From: an uncultured Lewinella sp.
Lineage (GTDB): Bacteria; Bacteroidota; Bacteroidia; Chitinophagales; Saprospiraceae
Assembly: GCA_937873655.1 (NCBI GenBank)
Contig: CALMYQ010000165.1
Span: forward strand, 1 to 52,759
Length of the DNA stretch: 52,759 nucleotides
Reading direction: 5' to 3'
Every line of letters begins with the position of its first letter. Within the stretch, counting starts at the first letter, position 1. The notes beneath the pieces are model-generated. The model was not told the DNA's origin. It saw nothing but the letters and a program-made list of their open reading frames with translations, and did not search any database. Of the stretch, positions 42,726 to 51,677 are shown piece after piece. The position numbers and the translations under genes were made by a program.

Positions 42726-42739
42726 GACAATTCCAAAAA

Positions 42740-43372
42740 ATGAAAAAGAATCTGCCATTTTTCGCGGTCCTCTTCCTGTTTTCCCTCCAGCTTCAGGCCA
42801 GGAAAATCGAAGGGATCATCATTTATGAAAAGGACACGCTGAACGTCGTGTTCAACATTCCGGTCAGGTTGATCTTCAATGATCCCGACTTTGAGAAGTT
42901 GCAACAGGGCGTTGTCTATTTTGATGCCAGGGGGAAGCGGCAGACTCTGCGGGCTTACCGGGCCCGGGAATTCCGCTTCCGTTTCGGTGACGAGGAAGTC
43001 CGCATGGTCGCCGTCAATCGTCCGCAATTGCCGGGATACCGGATCATGCCGGGTGAAGAGCAGATGTTCCTGAAGCTGCGGATCGACGGCCCGCTGCGGT
43101 TGTTCCAGTATTACCGGCCTGCCGAGGAGCCTGACCGGACGGATAAATACGCCGAGGTCATGCCGCCGGCTTTTTCAGTGGATTTTAATTACTATTACCT
43201 TCAGAAGAAAGGCCGGGAGATCAAGTACCCGGAAGGCTTTTCCTTCAAAAATGACATGTCGGACTATTTCACGGACTGTCCGGGATTATCCCAGCTACTG
43301 GAATCCAAGGAATTGCGGAAAGGCGACCTGGAAACCATCGTCAATTATTACAATACAAATTGCGGAGACTGA
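42740..43372 (+). CDS. Secreted Bacteroidota conserved protein of unknown function
   Basis: 210 aa from MKKNLPFF; signal peptide ending LQLQA. The C-terminal pattern YFTDCPGLSQLLESKELRKG followed by DLETIVNYYN recurs in many secreted Bacteroidota proteins of unknown role. No catalytic motif. It is followed two bases later by the YdeI-like gene, so they probably form an operon. Confidence 0.8.
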   Translation: MKKNLPFFAVLFLFSLQLQARKIEGIIIYEKDTLNVVFNIPVRLIFNDPDFEKLQQGVVYFDARGKRQTLRAYRAREFRFRFGDEEVRMVAVNRPQLPGYRIMPGEEQMFLKLRIDGPLRLFQYYRPAEEPDRTDKYAEVMPPAFSVDFNYYYLQKKGREIKYPEGFSFKNDMSDYFTDCPGLSQLLESKELRKGDLETIVNYYNTNCGD

Positions 43373-43374
43373 CC

Positions 43375-43962
43375 ATGTTGTTTCACGAAAAAGACAAATT
43401 GCCGATCTTTCATTTTGAGCTGCCGTCGCATTGGGAGGAATGGCTCGTTGAAAATCACGAAATCACCGAAAAAGGGATCTGGCTGCGATTCTATAAAAAA
43501 AATTCCGGCGTGGCGACCATTGTCTACGCTCAGGCGCTCGATGTAGCCCTTTGTTACGGTTGGATCGACGCGGTGGCCAATAAATACGATGACCTGTCCT
43601 ACCTCCAGAAATTCACGCCGCGGCGCAAACGCAGCATCTGGTCGAAAAGGAATATCGAACATGTAGAACGCCTGATCAGCGAAGGCAGGATGCAGCCCGC
43701 CGGTCTGCGCCAGATCGAAGCCGCCAAGGCCGACGGGCGTTGGGATCAGGCTTACGATTCACCCGCCAATATGGAGATCCCTGCCGATTTTCTGGAAGAA
43801 CTGGCCAAAGACCCAAGTGCCAAAGCCTTTTTTGACACGCTGAACAAGACCAACCTCTACGCCATCGGTTGGCGGCTGCAAACGGCCAAAAAGCCGGAAA
43901 CGCGCGCAAAGCGGATGAAAGCTATCCTGGAAATGCTGTCTAAGGGGGAAAAATTCCATTGA
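43375..43962 (+). CDS. YdeI/OmpD-associated family protein
   Basis: 195 aa. The core ALDVALCYGWIDAVANKYDD and FTPRRKRSIWSKRNIEHVERL, then LEELAKDPSAKAFFDTLNKT, match the YdeI/OmpD-associated family. E. coli YdeI is linked to peptide and polymyxin stress, but the biochemical role is not settled. The ATG lies two bases after the stop of the upstream gene; I rejected the overlapping TTG start. Confidence 0.85.
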   Translation: MLFHEKDKLPIFHFELPSHWEEWLVENHEITEKGIWLRFYKKNSGVATIVYAQALDVALCYGWIDAVANKYDDLSYLQKFTPRRKRSIWSKRNIEHVERLISEGRMQPAGLRQIEAAKADGRWDQAYDSPANMEIPADFLEELAKDPSAKAFFDTLNKTNLYAIGWRLQTAKKPETRAKRMKAILEMLSKGEKFH

Positions 43963-44082
43963 ATATTTCCTCCTTGGGGAGCAAACTCCGACTTCGCTAC
44001 CTGAAATCATAAAGTATTGTTAATTCACTGACCGGCAGTTGCGAAAAATGCCGATCTCCCATAAATTCCGAAAAAAATCAAT

Positions 44083-44985
44083 ATGCGGAAGCTGTCATTC
44101 TTCTGTCTGTTGTTGTCGGCATGCGGGGGCCTGTTTGCGCAGTCATCCCATTTCGAGATCAGTCCGTTCAGGCAGATCCAAAGCCCGGTTCGCACCGACA
44201 ACCCAAACCGCAACCTGAGTCTGAGGATGGATCAGCGCACAGCGGAAGGCGTCCGGTTGACGTTCCGATTTTACGGCGAACCGGCTGAGGGCGAATTCCT
44301 CGATCGGGTTCTGCTGGAATCGGGTTCGTTATGGCTATCGCTGAGCGAAGTTTCCGGCAGATCGGATAGCGTCGAAATCGCGATCCCGGCGCCCTTTTCC
44401 GACAATACCCCTTCGGGATCAGGGATTCAGATCAACCCCGACGGCACGCACTCGATGGTATTCAACAACGGGAATATTTCCACTGTGGTCAATCCGGACG
44501 GTACACATTCGGTGATGTTCAACAACGGGAATACTTCTACCCAGGTCAACCCCGACGGCACGCATTCGGTAGTGATTAACAACGGGGATATTTCCACTGT
44601 GGTCAACCCTGACGGGACACATTCAGTCATCTTTAATAACGGCAACACCGCTACACAGATTAACCCGGACGGCACACAGACCTTCACGCATTATACAGAA
44701 TTCGGTTCAACCACCCTCCATCCCGATGGTTCCGTTACGACCGTACAAGGTCAGGATACTTCACTTCCGGGTTTTCACCGACTTCAGGAGGCCATACAGT
44801 CGGCCGGTCCTCCTGATCAGATCAGGGGAACTCAATTCACCATTTCCGCTCAACTTACGCCGGAACAACTCGCGCAGGTGGTCCAATCGGGGAAGCGGAT
44901 AACCTTTACACTGCTGTTCAGTAATGCAGCACTGCGCATCCCCCTGAGTGCAGGTGAGACCTCCCGGATGAAAAGGAAGCTTTAA
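44083..44985 (+). CDS. Secreted repeat protein with NPDGTHS hairpin repeats
   Basis: 300 aa; signal peptide ending GGLFAQ. The N-terminal beta domain reaches about residue 108. Four to five 19-residue repeats follow (about 116-215), each NPDGTHSVxFNNGNxS plus TxV, ending in TTLHPDGSVTTV. The DGT turn and alternating hydrophobic residues suggest a beta-hairpin ladder or solenoid. The C-terminal 80 residues (LRIPLSAGETSRMKRKL at the end) form another beta domain related to the N-terminal one. At the DNA level the repeats are about 57 nt and still similar, so copy number may vary. I do not recognise the family. Confidence 0.75.
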   Translation: MRKLSFFCLLLSACGGLFAQSSHFEISPFRQIQSPVRTDNPNRNLSLRMDQRTAEGVRLTFRFYGEPAEGEFLDRVLLESGSLWLSLSEVSGRSDSVEIAIPAPFSDNTPSGSGIQINPDGTHSMVFNNGNISTVVNPDGTHSVMFNNGNTSTQVNPDGTHSVVINNGDISTVVNPDGTHSVIFNNGNTATQINPDGTQTFTHYTEFGSTTLHPDGSVTTVQGQDTSLPGFHRLQEAIQSAGPPDQIRGTQFTISAQLTPEQLAQVVQSGKRITFTLLFSNAALRIPLSAGETSRMKRKL

Positions 44986-45006
44986 ATTGCGGTAATCAAT
45001 CCGGGA

Positions 45007-46440
45007 TCAATTTTTCCGGTATGGTTTCTTAGCGGGGGGGCCGGGAAAACCGGCGTTTTTACTGTCCACTACAATCACCCAGTCATTCCCCCTTCCGGGT
45101 TGTCCGGGCAGATCAAATTCCCAATAATCGGTCTTGTTGATCGTTCCGTTTTTTTGAACCTTACCGGTCCGCGGGTCAAATACCCAGACCGTGGCCTGAT
45201 CGCCGGCCAGCCCGTCGAGGCGGATGCGGACCGTTTCGCCGAGCGGCGAATAGACCACCAAAAAACTCCCGTCGTCAGCAATGGCGCCGCACTGGTAACC
45301 GGGGCCTTCCTCCGGGCCGGAAATGAACATGCGCTGATCCGGATGAAGCCGCTGAAACGGCCGCGATTCGAACAACCGGCGCATATAGCCCATTTGCACC
45401 GCACCGGGATGTTGCATGGCATCGTACCAGTAGTACCGGGCATAGGCCAGCATTTCATGATCGGGGCTGCACATCTGCCAGATGCAGTGGTTGCCGTAGG
45501 TATGACCGGCGGCGCCGGATAACACCGCCCAGTAAGCCGCCTGCCGGACATCAAAGTCGTTGAAAAAACCCTTGCGCGGGTCCCAGTTTACCGGGTGATC
45601 CTCATAGCGGGGTTCGCCGTCCACAACGGGTTTGGCCGGTTCGCGGCCGTAATCCTCCTGCACAAATTTGAAGTTGGGCAAGTCCAGGGCGGCATGCCCC
45701 GACTGGATCATATTGAAATCGAGCCAATCATCCTGGTGGAAATACCTGGAGGAGGAGTTTTCGCCCCAGGTGTGGTAGGTGATCAGGTGATTGCCGCCGT
45801 CGCCGGCCCGCAGCCCTTGGGCCATGGCCCGGATAATAGCGAAATGGGCTTCCGTTTCCGGAATCCGGTCGCCGCCCAGGATCCAGATCACCGGTTTATC
45901 CTTATAGCGCTTGCCCAGGAATTCGCCGAAGACGCGGGCATTTTCCGGCGTGAAGATCTCCGGCCCGAACCCCCATTGTTTGTTGAACTTATCCCCCCAG
46001 GTGGGCAACATGCCGATGTACATGCCCAGTTTTTCCGCCTGGTTCACCACTTGATCCACATCCTTGAAATAGGCTTCGTCCGGCCGGGCCGGGTCATTGT
46101 CGAACAGCGGCGTATGGCCCTGGGGGTTGGGCTCGGAAAGCCCGTGGAGGTCGGCCAGCACCACAGCCTGAATGACGTTGAACCCTTTGCTGCGCCGGTC
46201 TTCCAGGTAGCGGCCGGCTTCTGCCAGGGATAAGCGGTGGAACAGCTCCCATGCCGTGTCGCCCAACCAGAAGAAAGGCGTTCCGTCGGCGTGGACAAAA
46301 TGGCGTCCCTCGGCGCTGATCCGGATCTGCCCATGCGCGAGGTCGACGGATGGCCCTTTGAACAAGGCCCTTTTTTGTCCGGTCGCAATCGAAAGAGAAA
46401 GCGCCAGTAAAAGGGAAATCAGATGGAATCTGCGCGTCAT
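45007..46440 (-). CDS. DUF4038/GH140-like secreted glycosidase
   Basis: 477 aa; signal peptide ending SIATGQ. FFWLGDTAWELFHRLS and the TIM barrel fit DUF4038 (apiosidase-like). The probable catalytic pair is Asp191 in WILGGDRIPE and Glu276 in VVDGEPRYE, as known for GH140 apiosidases. Apiose release from pectin is the characterised activity, but the family is broad. A C-terminal beta-sandwich (VVYSPLGETVRIRLDGLAG) follows. It lies 9 nt after the oxidoreductase gene, in one operon with it and the CxxCH propeller lipoprotein. Confidence 0.88.
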   Translation of the reverse strand: MTRRFHLISLLLALSLSIATGQKRALFKGPSVDLAHGQIRISAEGRHFVHADGTPFFWLGDTAWELFHRLSLAEAGRYLEDRRSKGFNVIQAVVLADLHGLSEPNPQGHTPLFDNDPARPDEAYFKDVDQVVNQAEKLGMYIGMLPTWGDKFNKQWGFGPEIFTPENARVFGEFLGKRYKDKPVIWILGGDRIPETEAHFAIIRAMAQGLRAGDGGNHLITYHTWGENSSSRYFHQDDWLDFNMIQSGHAALDLPNFKFVQEDYGREPAKPVVDGEPRYEDHPVNWDPRKGFFNDFDVRQAAYWAVLSGAAGHTYGNHCIWQMCSPDHEMLAYARYYWYDAMQHPGAVQMGYMRRLFESRPFQRLHPDQRMFISGPEEGPGYQCGAIADDGSFLVVYSPLGETVRIRLDGLAGDQATVWVFDPRTGKVQKNGTINKTDYWEFDLPGQPGRGNDWVIVVDSKNAGFPGPPAKKPYRKN

Positions 46441-46449
46441 ATCCTCCGG

Positions 46450-47649
46450 TTATTTCCAGGTAGCCACCTCAATGATCTCACCGGTCGCCTTTTTTTTCAG
46501 GATTACTTTTTTGTCGCCGTTGGGCAGGATCTCGTCCTTGATGAACCAATGGTCCTGATCGTATTCCTGGTAAACGGAGGGTTTGGTCACCCCGGTTTTC
46601 CCGCGCCAGACGGGCAGTTGTACGGGCTCCCACAGTTTGGTTTTTGCCGACTTGTAGGCTGCGTCGATAATAGCGTTCACAACGTAGCCGTCGTAGAAGG
46701 TTTCGGCGGGTTCCTTACCGGCTTCCAGGGCATTGAACATGTCGGTGAACATATTGGTATACCCCAGTTCGTGGGCTTCATCTCCTACCGGGAATTGCCA
46801 GCCGGTAGCGGCTTCCGATTTTTCGGCCACGTATCCGCCTTCTCCGGCGCCGGTGGTGAAGACCTCAAAGCCTGTGCGCAGGAACGAATTCACCCAGATG
46901 GTGCCTTCGGTGCCCATCACTTCGTCGCGCAGGTCCATGCCGCCGCGGAAGGTCCAGGATACCTCAAACTGGCCGATCGCCCCGTTCTCGTATTTGACAA
47001 GGCCGATGGCGTGGTCTTCCGCCTCGATCGGCTTCACCTGGGTATCGGCCCAGCACATCACCTCCACCGGGCGGATATCCTTGCCGATGAAATTGCGGGA
47101 GATCTCTATGCAATGACAACCCAGATCCAGGATCGCGCCGCCGCCGGCTTTCTGGATATCCCAGAACCAGTCGGAGTGGGGCCCGGGGTGGGTTTCCCGG
47201 GATTTGGCCCAAAGCACCCGGCCGATGGCGCCGCGATTGACGCTGTCCAGTGATTTGAGAAATTTCGGTGTGTAGCACAAGTCCTCCAGGTAGCCGGCAA
47301 AGACCCCCGCTTTTTCGCAGGCTTCGGTCATCCGAAGGGCTTCTTCGGCGTTCCGGCCCAGGGGTTTGGTGCACAAGACCGGCTTTTTATGTTTCACGCA
47401 GAGCATTACGGCCTCTTCATGCACATGGTTGGGCAGACCGATGACCACCGCTTCCGTTTCCGGGTGGGCGATGGCTTCTTCCATATTGGTAAAATAATGT
47501 GGTACGCTGTAATCTTTTGCAAAGCGGACAGCGGTTTCTTCGCGGCGCGCGTAAACGGTGCTGACCCGGTCGCGGCCGCGCTGTCCGTGTAAGGAGTCGG
47601 CATAAAAACGGCCGATAAAGCCGCCGCCCAGGATACATACTTTTGCCAT
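46450..47649 (-). CDS. Cytoplasmic Gfo/Idh/MocA-family oxidoreductase
   Basis: 399 aa with no signal, unlike the other two in the window. Rossmann CILGGGFIGRFYADSL, catalytic Lys region LCTKPLGRNAEEAL, and GGGAILDLGCHCIEISRNF in place of the usual DxGxH. It should oxidise or epimerise an imported sugar. It is the middle gene of the run with the CxxCH propeller lipoprotein and the DUF4038 enzyme, so it may process the released sugar. Confidence 0.92.
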   Translation of the reverse strand: MAKVCILGGGFIGRFYADSLHGQRGRDRVSTVYARREETAVRFAKDYSVPHYFTNMEEAIAHPETEAVVIGLPNHVHEEAVMLCVKHKKPVLCTKPLGRNAEEALRMTEACEKAGVFAGYLEDLCYTPKFLKSLDSVNRGAIGRVLWAKSRETHPGPHSDWFWDIQKAGGGAILDLGCHCIEISRNFIGKDIRPVEVMCWADTQVKPIEAEDHAIGLVKYENGAIGQFEVSWTFRGGMDLRDEVMGTEGTIWVNSFLRTGFEVFTTGAGEGGYVAEKSEAATGWQFPVGDEAHELGYTNMFTDMFNALEAGKEPAETFYDGYVVNAIIDAAYKSAKTKLWEPVQLPVWRGKTGVTKPSVYQEYDQDHWFIKDEILPNGDKKVILKKKATGEIIEVATWK

Positions 47650-47663
47650 AAGTTTAAGTTGGT

Positions 47664-47691
47664 TAATAGTTGACGGTTGACGGTAAACGGA
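47664..47691. repeat. Short GGTTGACG octamers between operon genes
   Basis: AGTTGACGGTTGACGGTAAACGG: two and a half octamers in the 60-nt spacer. Confidence 0.6.
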
Positions 47692-47709
47692 AATGCGAAT
47701 TTAGGGCTC

Positions 47710-50559
47710 TTATTCAAAACGCAAAAGGTAAGCGGCCAAATCGGCCAGCTCCTGGTCGCGCAGGCCCATACCGACGGGGTCGGGCATCAGTGAGCGATCC
47801 AGCTTTTCTTTTGTTTGAATGTCCGTTGATTTGATGGAATGGGTGGCGCCGCCGGCATCTTTCAGCGTGATCAATTTCCCGTTGTCGCTTTGGATGAAAC
47901 CGATCAAGCTGTTGCCATCTTTTGTCTTCACCGCATAGGCTTCAAATCCGAAGACGATCCCGGCTGACGGGTTTATGATGGCGTCCAGCAAAGCGGGTTT
48001 ATCGAATTTGGTGTGGATCTGGGTCAGGTCGGGGCCGATGTCGTTACCGGTATCGCCATGGCGGTGGCAGGTTGCACAAAAGGAATCGAATATCGTTTTC
48101 CCTTTTGCAGGATCGCCTTTCATGCGATTGACAAAATCCAGTTTGATCGGTGCGCCGTTCCTGGGAAAGAACTGGCTGGCCAGCAAGCGAACCTGCGGGT
48201 CCGGGTTTTTAAAAATCTCATCGGTTACAGCTGCGGCGATGTCGTCATCCAACCGGTATTCCATTTTCAGGCCGATCAGGAGGTTGCCACCTGCGGGGTC
48301 GGGGGCCATTTGGCGGGCAATGCGGATCTTTTCCCCGTCGGGGGTTTGTTTGTCCGTCAATTGGGTCTTCAGCGCCAGCATCTGTTTTAGGTTTTCCGGC
48401 AAGTAGCCCGCGGCTTCGGCATTCCAGTCCATCAGCTCGGCCCAATCGTTCGCCTTGCGGAAGTTGAGCCAGTAAACCGCCGCTTGCGATACATCCGAAA
48501 GATCGGACTTGGCCAGTTTCAGCATGGCCTCCGCAGCCGATTTATCCCGGATAAACGCCAGGGCGGTGAGCATTTTGGAACGGTCTGCCGGTTCCAGCGC
48601 AGTATCCTCCGCCGACGCCGACAGTTCCGGGACTGCCGCTACGGGGTGGAGTCGCCAGAGCAGATTGCGTTTTTTCCCACTTTCCAGATACATCTCGTTT
48701 AACAGTTGGCAAACCGCTTCCTCCTTCCGGTCGGCCGCCGTACCGATGGCTTCCAGGAGCCAGGGATCAAGACCGTCGTATTGTTGAATCAATGCGATGA
48801 TCAGATTTTTGCATTGATCAAAGGGTACATCCCGCAGAGCGATCCCGATCTCGCGCGCCAGAGGTGGGTCCGCTTGGTTCATCACCCGGTTGCAAAGGTC
48901 CACGATGTCCGCCCCTTGCGAACGCAGGGCCCTGAAAGCGGCCAATCGGGTGTTGCTGTCCCCGTACGCTAATTGGTTCTCCACTTCGGCAAGGCCCTTT
49001 TCGCCCAATTGCGCCAATAACCAGACAGCCCTGGCGCAATGATAGGGATTATCGGCCGTCAACAATGCCTTAACAGTGGGTATCGAACCTGCGCCTGCTG
49101 AGCGTAGCGCATCAAACCCGGCATACCGAACATTGGGCGCGGGGCTTTTCAAGGCCTCAATCTGACCCTTTTCAGTGGAAAGGTCGATCCTGGGCGGCGT
49201 CAGTTTTTTGCCTTTCGGGGTCAGGCGATAGATCCGGCCGTAACCCGCTTCATCTTTCATCGCGTGCCCGCCGACAATGGGATCGTACCAGTCGGCGATG
49301 AAAATGGAGCCGTCGGTGGAAGCGCATACGTCGGACGGACGGAACCATTTGGAGGTGTCTTCTCCTGTTTCGTTCCATTCGTATTTTTCACTGGATTCCC
49401 GGCCCTGGGAACTGACCAGGTCATGGCGGTCCAATTTGAAGCCCGCACCCGCCGGCTCGGGGTGATAGGCAAAAATGACGTTTCGCCCCGCTTCCGCGCT
49501 CAACAGGGTTCCCCTGAATTCCGGGCCGAAAGCGTCCCCTTCGTACAGCATTATTCCGGTCGGGGAGCCCGCCCCGGTATTGTCGCAAGCCGGCATCACC
49601 CCGGGGTCTTCCTGGTGCCAGGAAGCGGTAAAAATATCCTGCCCGGGGCGTCGGTCGGCCTGCCAGTAGCGGGTGCCGTCGGCGGAGAAATAGCCGGCGT
49701 TGCCGTTTTCCGGGAGGAAAGAAGTGCGGCAGGCGATCACCTGATCGTCGTTGTCGTTTTGCCACATATTGCCGTAGGAATCCATGGCAACCTCATAGGA
49801 ATTGCGGAAATTATGCCCCAGCACCTTCAGGCCTTGACCGTCCATGCCGACGATCAACGCCATACCGCCGACCCATACCCGGCCGTCGTCAGAAACCTGA
49901 TTGCCGTGGTTTTCGGTATTGTAGGGTGTGCCGCCGGTGTAAACGCTGCCGGAGCGCAAGGTCCATCCGGCCCGGTCGGTCACTTGATGAGGGCCGGCGT
50001 TGCCGACGTTGAAAAAGAACCGGCCGTCGGGAGATGCAATGCCGGAATGCAGGGAATGGTCGTGATCCAGGCCGCCGAACCCGGTCAGGAAGACTTCCTT
50101 TTTGTCCGGATGATCGTCGCCGTCTTCATCGGTATAAACGATCAGGTTTGGGGCTGCGCTGACGAATACGCGATTCCCGATGACGGCGATGCCCAGCGGA
50201 GAAACCAGGTCTTCGTCTTCGACAAATATGGTGGATTTGTCTGCTTTGCCGTCCTGGTCGGTATCTTCGAGGATCACGACCCTTTCGCCGTGGTCCCGGT
50301 GCAGGCGATGGTCGGGTTTGTTGTTGAAATCCCGGTAATTGACGGCTTCTGTGACCCAAACCCGCCCCCGGATGTCCACATCCATATTGGTGGGATTGAA
50401 GAACATGGGGGATTCGGCCCAAAGGGTGATCTCCATGTCTTCCGGACCGTAAAGCCCGGATTCGGGCGAAAAGCCGCCGGTTTGGTTGGTGCGCTGGTCT
50501 TGCCGGCAGCCCGCAACCAGTAAAAAGGCTGCTGCAGCACCGCATATCAGGTATTTCAT
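47710..50559 (-). CDS. PVC-type CxxCH heme-binding propeller lipoprotein (putative membrane-bound dehydrogenase)
   Basis: 949 aa from MKYLICG; lipobox FLLVAGC. A six-bladed propeller (about 20-430), with GLYGPEDMEITLWAESP and HDHSLHSGIASPDGRFFFNVGN, resembles soluble sugar or aldose dehydrogenases. HEAT-like helical repeats (about 470-730; VRYAGFDALRSAGAGSIP) follow. A cytochrome c domain has CATCH near 830 and a likely Met ligand in SLMPDPVGM. The architecture is abundant in Planctomycetota and Verrucomicrobiota and also occurs in Bacteroidota. It probably oxidises a periplasmic sugar and passes electrons through its heme. First of the three-gene minus-strand unit. Confidence 0.88.
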   Translation of the reverse strand: MKYLICGAAAAFLLVAGCRQDQRTNQTGGFSPESGLYGPEDMEITLWAESPMFFNPTNMDVDIRGRVWVTEAVNYRDFNNKPDHRLHRDHGERVVILEDTDQDGKADKSTIFVEDEDLVSPLGIAVIGNRVFVSAAPNLIVYTDEDGDDHPDKKEVFLTGFGGLDHDHSLHSGIASPDGRFFFNVGNAGPHQVTDRAGWTLRSGSVYTGGTPYNTENHGNQVSDDGRVWVGGMALIVGMDGQGLKVLGHNFRNSYEVAMDSYGNMWQNDNDDQVIACRTSFLPENGNAGYFSADGTRYWQADRRPGQDIFTASWHQEDPGVMPACDNTGAGSPTGIMLYEGDAFGPEFRGTLLSAEAGRNVIFAYHPEPAGAGFKLDRHDLVSSQGRESSEKYEWNETGEDTSKWFRPSDVCASTDGSIFIADWYDPIVGGHAMKDEAGYGRIYRLTPKGKKLTPPRIDLSTEKGQIEALKSPAPNVRYAGFDALRSAGAGSIPTVKALLTADNPYHCARAVWLLAQLGEKGLAEVENQLAYGDSNTRLAAFRALRSQGADIVDLCNRVMNQADPPLAREIGIALRDVPFDQCKNLIIALIQQYDGLDPWLLEAIGTAADRKEEAVCQLLNEMYLESGKKRNLLWRLHPVAAVPELSASAEDTALEPADRSKMLTALAFIRDKSAAEAMLKLAKSDLSDVSQAAVYWLNFRKANDWAELMDWNAEAAGYLPENLKQMLALKTQLTDKQTPDGEKIRIARQMAPDPAGGNLLIGLKMEYRLDDDIAAAVTDEIFKNPDPQVRLLASQFFPRNGAPIKLDFVNRMKGDPAKGKTIFDSFCATCHRHGDTGNDIGPDLTQIHTKFDKPALLDAIINPSAGIVFGFEAYAVKTKDGNSLIGFIQSDNGKLITLKDAGGATHSIKSTDIQTKEKLDRSLMPDPVGMGLRDQELADLAAYLLRFE

Positions 50560-50651
50560 TTCTATTTGGAAGGGTTGGTTTGATTTGTTCTCCGGTAGGC
50601 GAAAGCGCCCTGCGCGGACAGAGTCGACTCCGCTCAGCACAAGATACGGTT

Positions 50652-51494
50652 TTATTCCACCGAAAAGCCTTCGCCTAATTCCAGCACACGAAAAGGAGTC
50701 CGGTATTTTTCACAGGCTGCAATAAAATTATCGGGGTCTTCCGTATTGAATGCGAACAAATGGTAATGATGAGGGATGACACATTTTGCGCCGATGGCAT
50801 TGCCCAGTTGGGCAGCCTCAGCAGGGTCGAGATTGCCGGCCACCCGGCGTTCGGGTTTGTTGCCGTTGATGGGCAGGAAAGCGATGTCCACCTGAAAGGG
50901 CCGAAGGATGGTTTCCAGTCCGTCAAACCAAAGCGTGTCGCCGGAGTGATAAACGGCAAAACCGCCGAACCGCGCGACAAAACCCATGAACCGGCATTCG
51001 CCTTTTTCATTCCGGTCCAGGTTGTTGTGGGCTGCCGGAATACCGGTGATGGTAAAACCGTGGTGTTCATATGAAAGGCCGTCATTGAGCCCGATCGGAA
51101 AATCAATGGGGCATTTGAGCCGATCCGTTACAAAATCCCGGTTGGCTTCGGGAATGATGAACCGGATATCTGGATTGGCCTTCAAAACAGGCATTAACGT
51201 GTCGGCATCCAGGTGGTCGGTATGGTTATGGCTTGATGTAACGATATCAATAAAGTCGAGCTTTTCCGGCGAAATAACGATCTCGCTCATCCTAACGTGC
51301 GGCTTGTCGGTATGCCGGTATTTGACCGTCAGGGAATCGGATAGGTACGGATCGAAAAGCAGGTGCTTCCCCTGCCATTTGATCAGAAATCCGCTTTGCC
51401 CCAACCACCAGACCTTGAAGCCGGTTTTGCCGTTGAAAGCGCGGATGTCGTTCAGGAGCGTTTCGTCTTTTTGTTTTGGTCGGATAAGGGACAT
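50652..51494 (-). CDS. Metallo-beta-lactamase-fold hydrolase, UlaG-like
   Basis: 280 aa. The metal motif SHNHTDHLDADTL (H-x-H-x-D-H, about 88-93), a later ITGIPAAHNN, and VYHSGDTLWFDGL supply the two-zinc site. The final His is in IPHHYHLFAFN. Homologues include L-ascorbate-6-phosphate lactonase UlaG and NAPE-PLD-like hydrolases. Substrate unknown. No signal peptide, so cytoplasmic. It precedes the CxxCH lipoprotein by 92 nt. Confidence 0.9.
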   Translation of the reverse strand: MSLIRPKQKDETLLNDIRAFNGKTGFKVWWLGQSGFLIKWQGKHLLFDPYLSDSLTVKYRHTDKPHVRMSEIVISPEKLDFIDIVTSSHNHTDHLDADTLMPVLKANPDIRFIIPEANRDFVTDRLKCPIDFPIGLNDGLSYEHHGFTITGIPAAHNNLDRNEKGECRFMGFVARFGGFAVYHSGDTLWFDGLETILRPFQVDIAFLPINGNKPERRVAGNLDPAEAAQLGNAIGAKCVIPHHYHLFAFNTEDPDNFIAACEKYRTPFRVLELGEGFSVE

Positions 51495-51636
51495 GATGTG
51501 TTGATGTATTGATTTGCCGCCTTTGCTCCTATGGAGCTACGGCCGCCGAAGGTTGATGTGGCCTGCCATGCGGCACGCGTGGTTGATTTACCGAGAATGG
51601 AGATTGTTCAAAAAAGGGATTCGCTCCCAAAGCTGC

Positions 51637-51677
51637 AGCCCTCGATTCCTCGATTCCTCAATTCCTCAATTCCTCAG
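51637..51677 (-). repeat. Octamer array carrying the MetE-like gene's stop codon
   Basis: Minus strand: GGCTGAGGAATTGAGGAATT, then GAGGAATCGAGGAATCGAGG. The first TGA is the stop codon of the gene. Same octamer as the 14861-14956 array. Confidence 0.9.
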
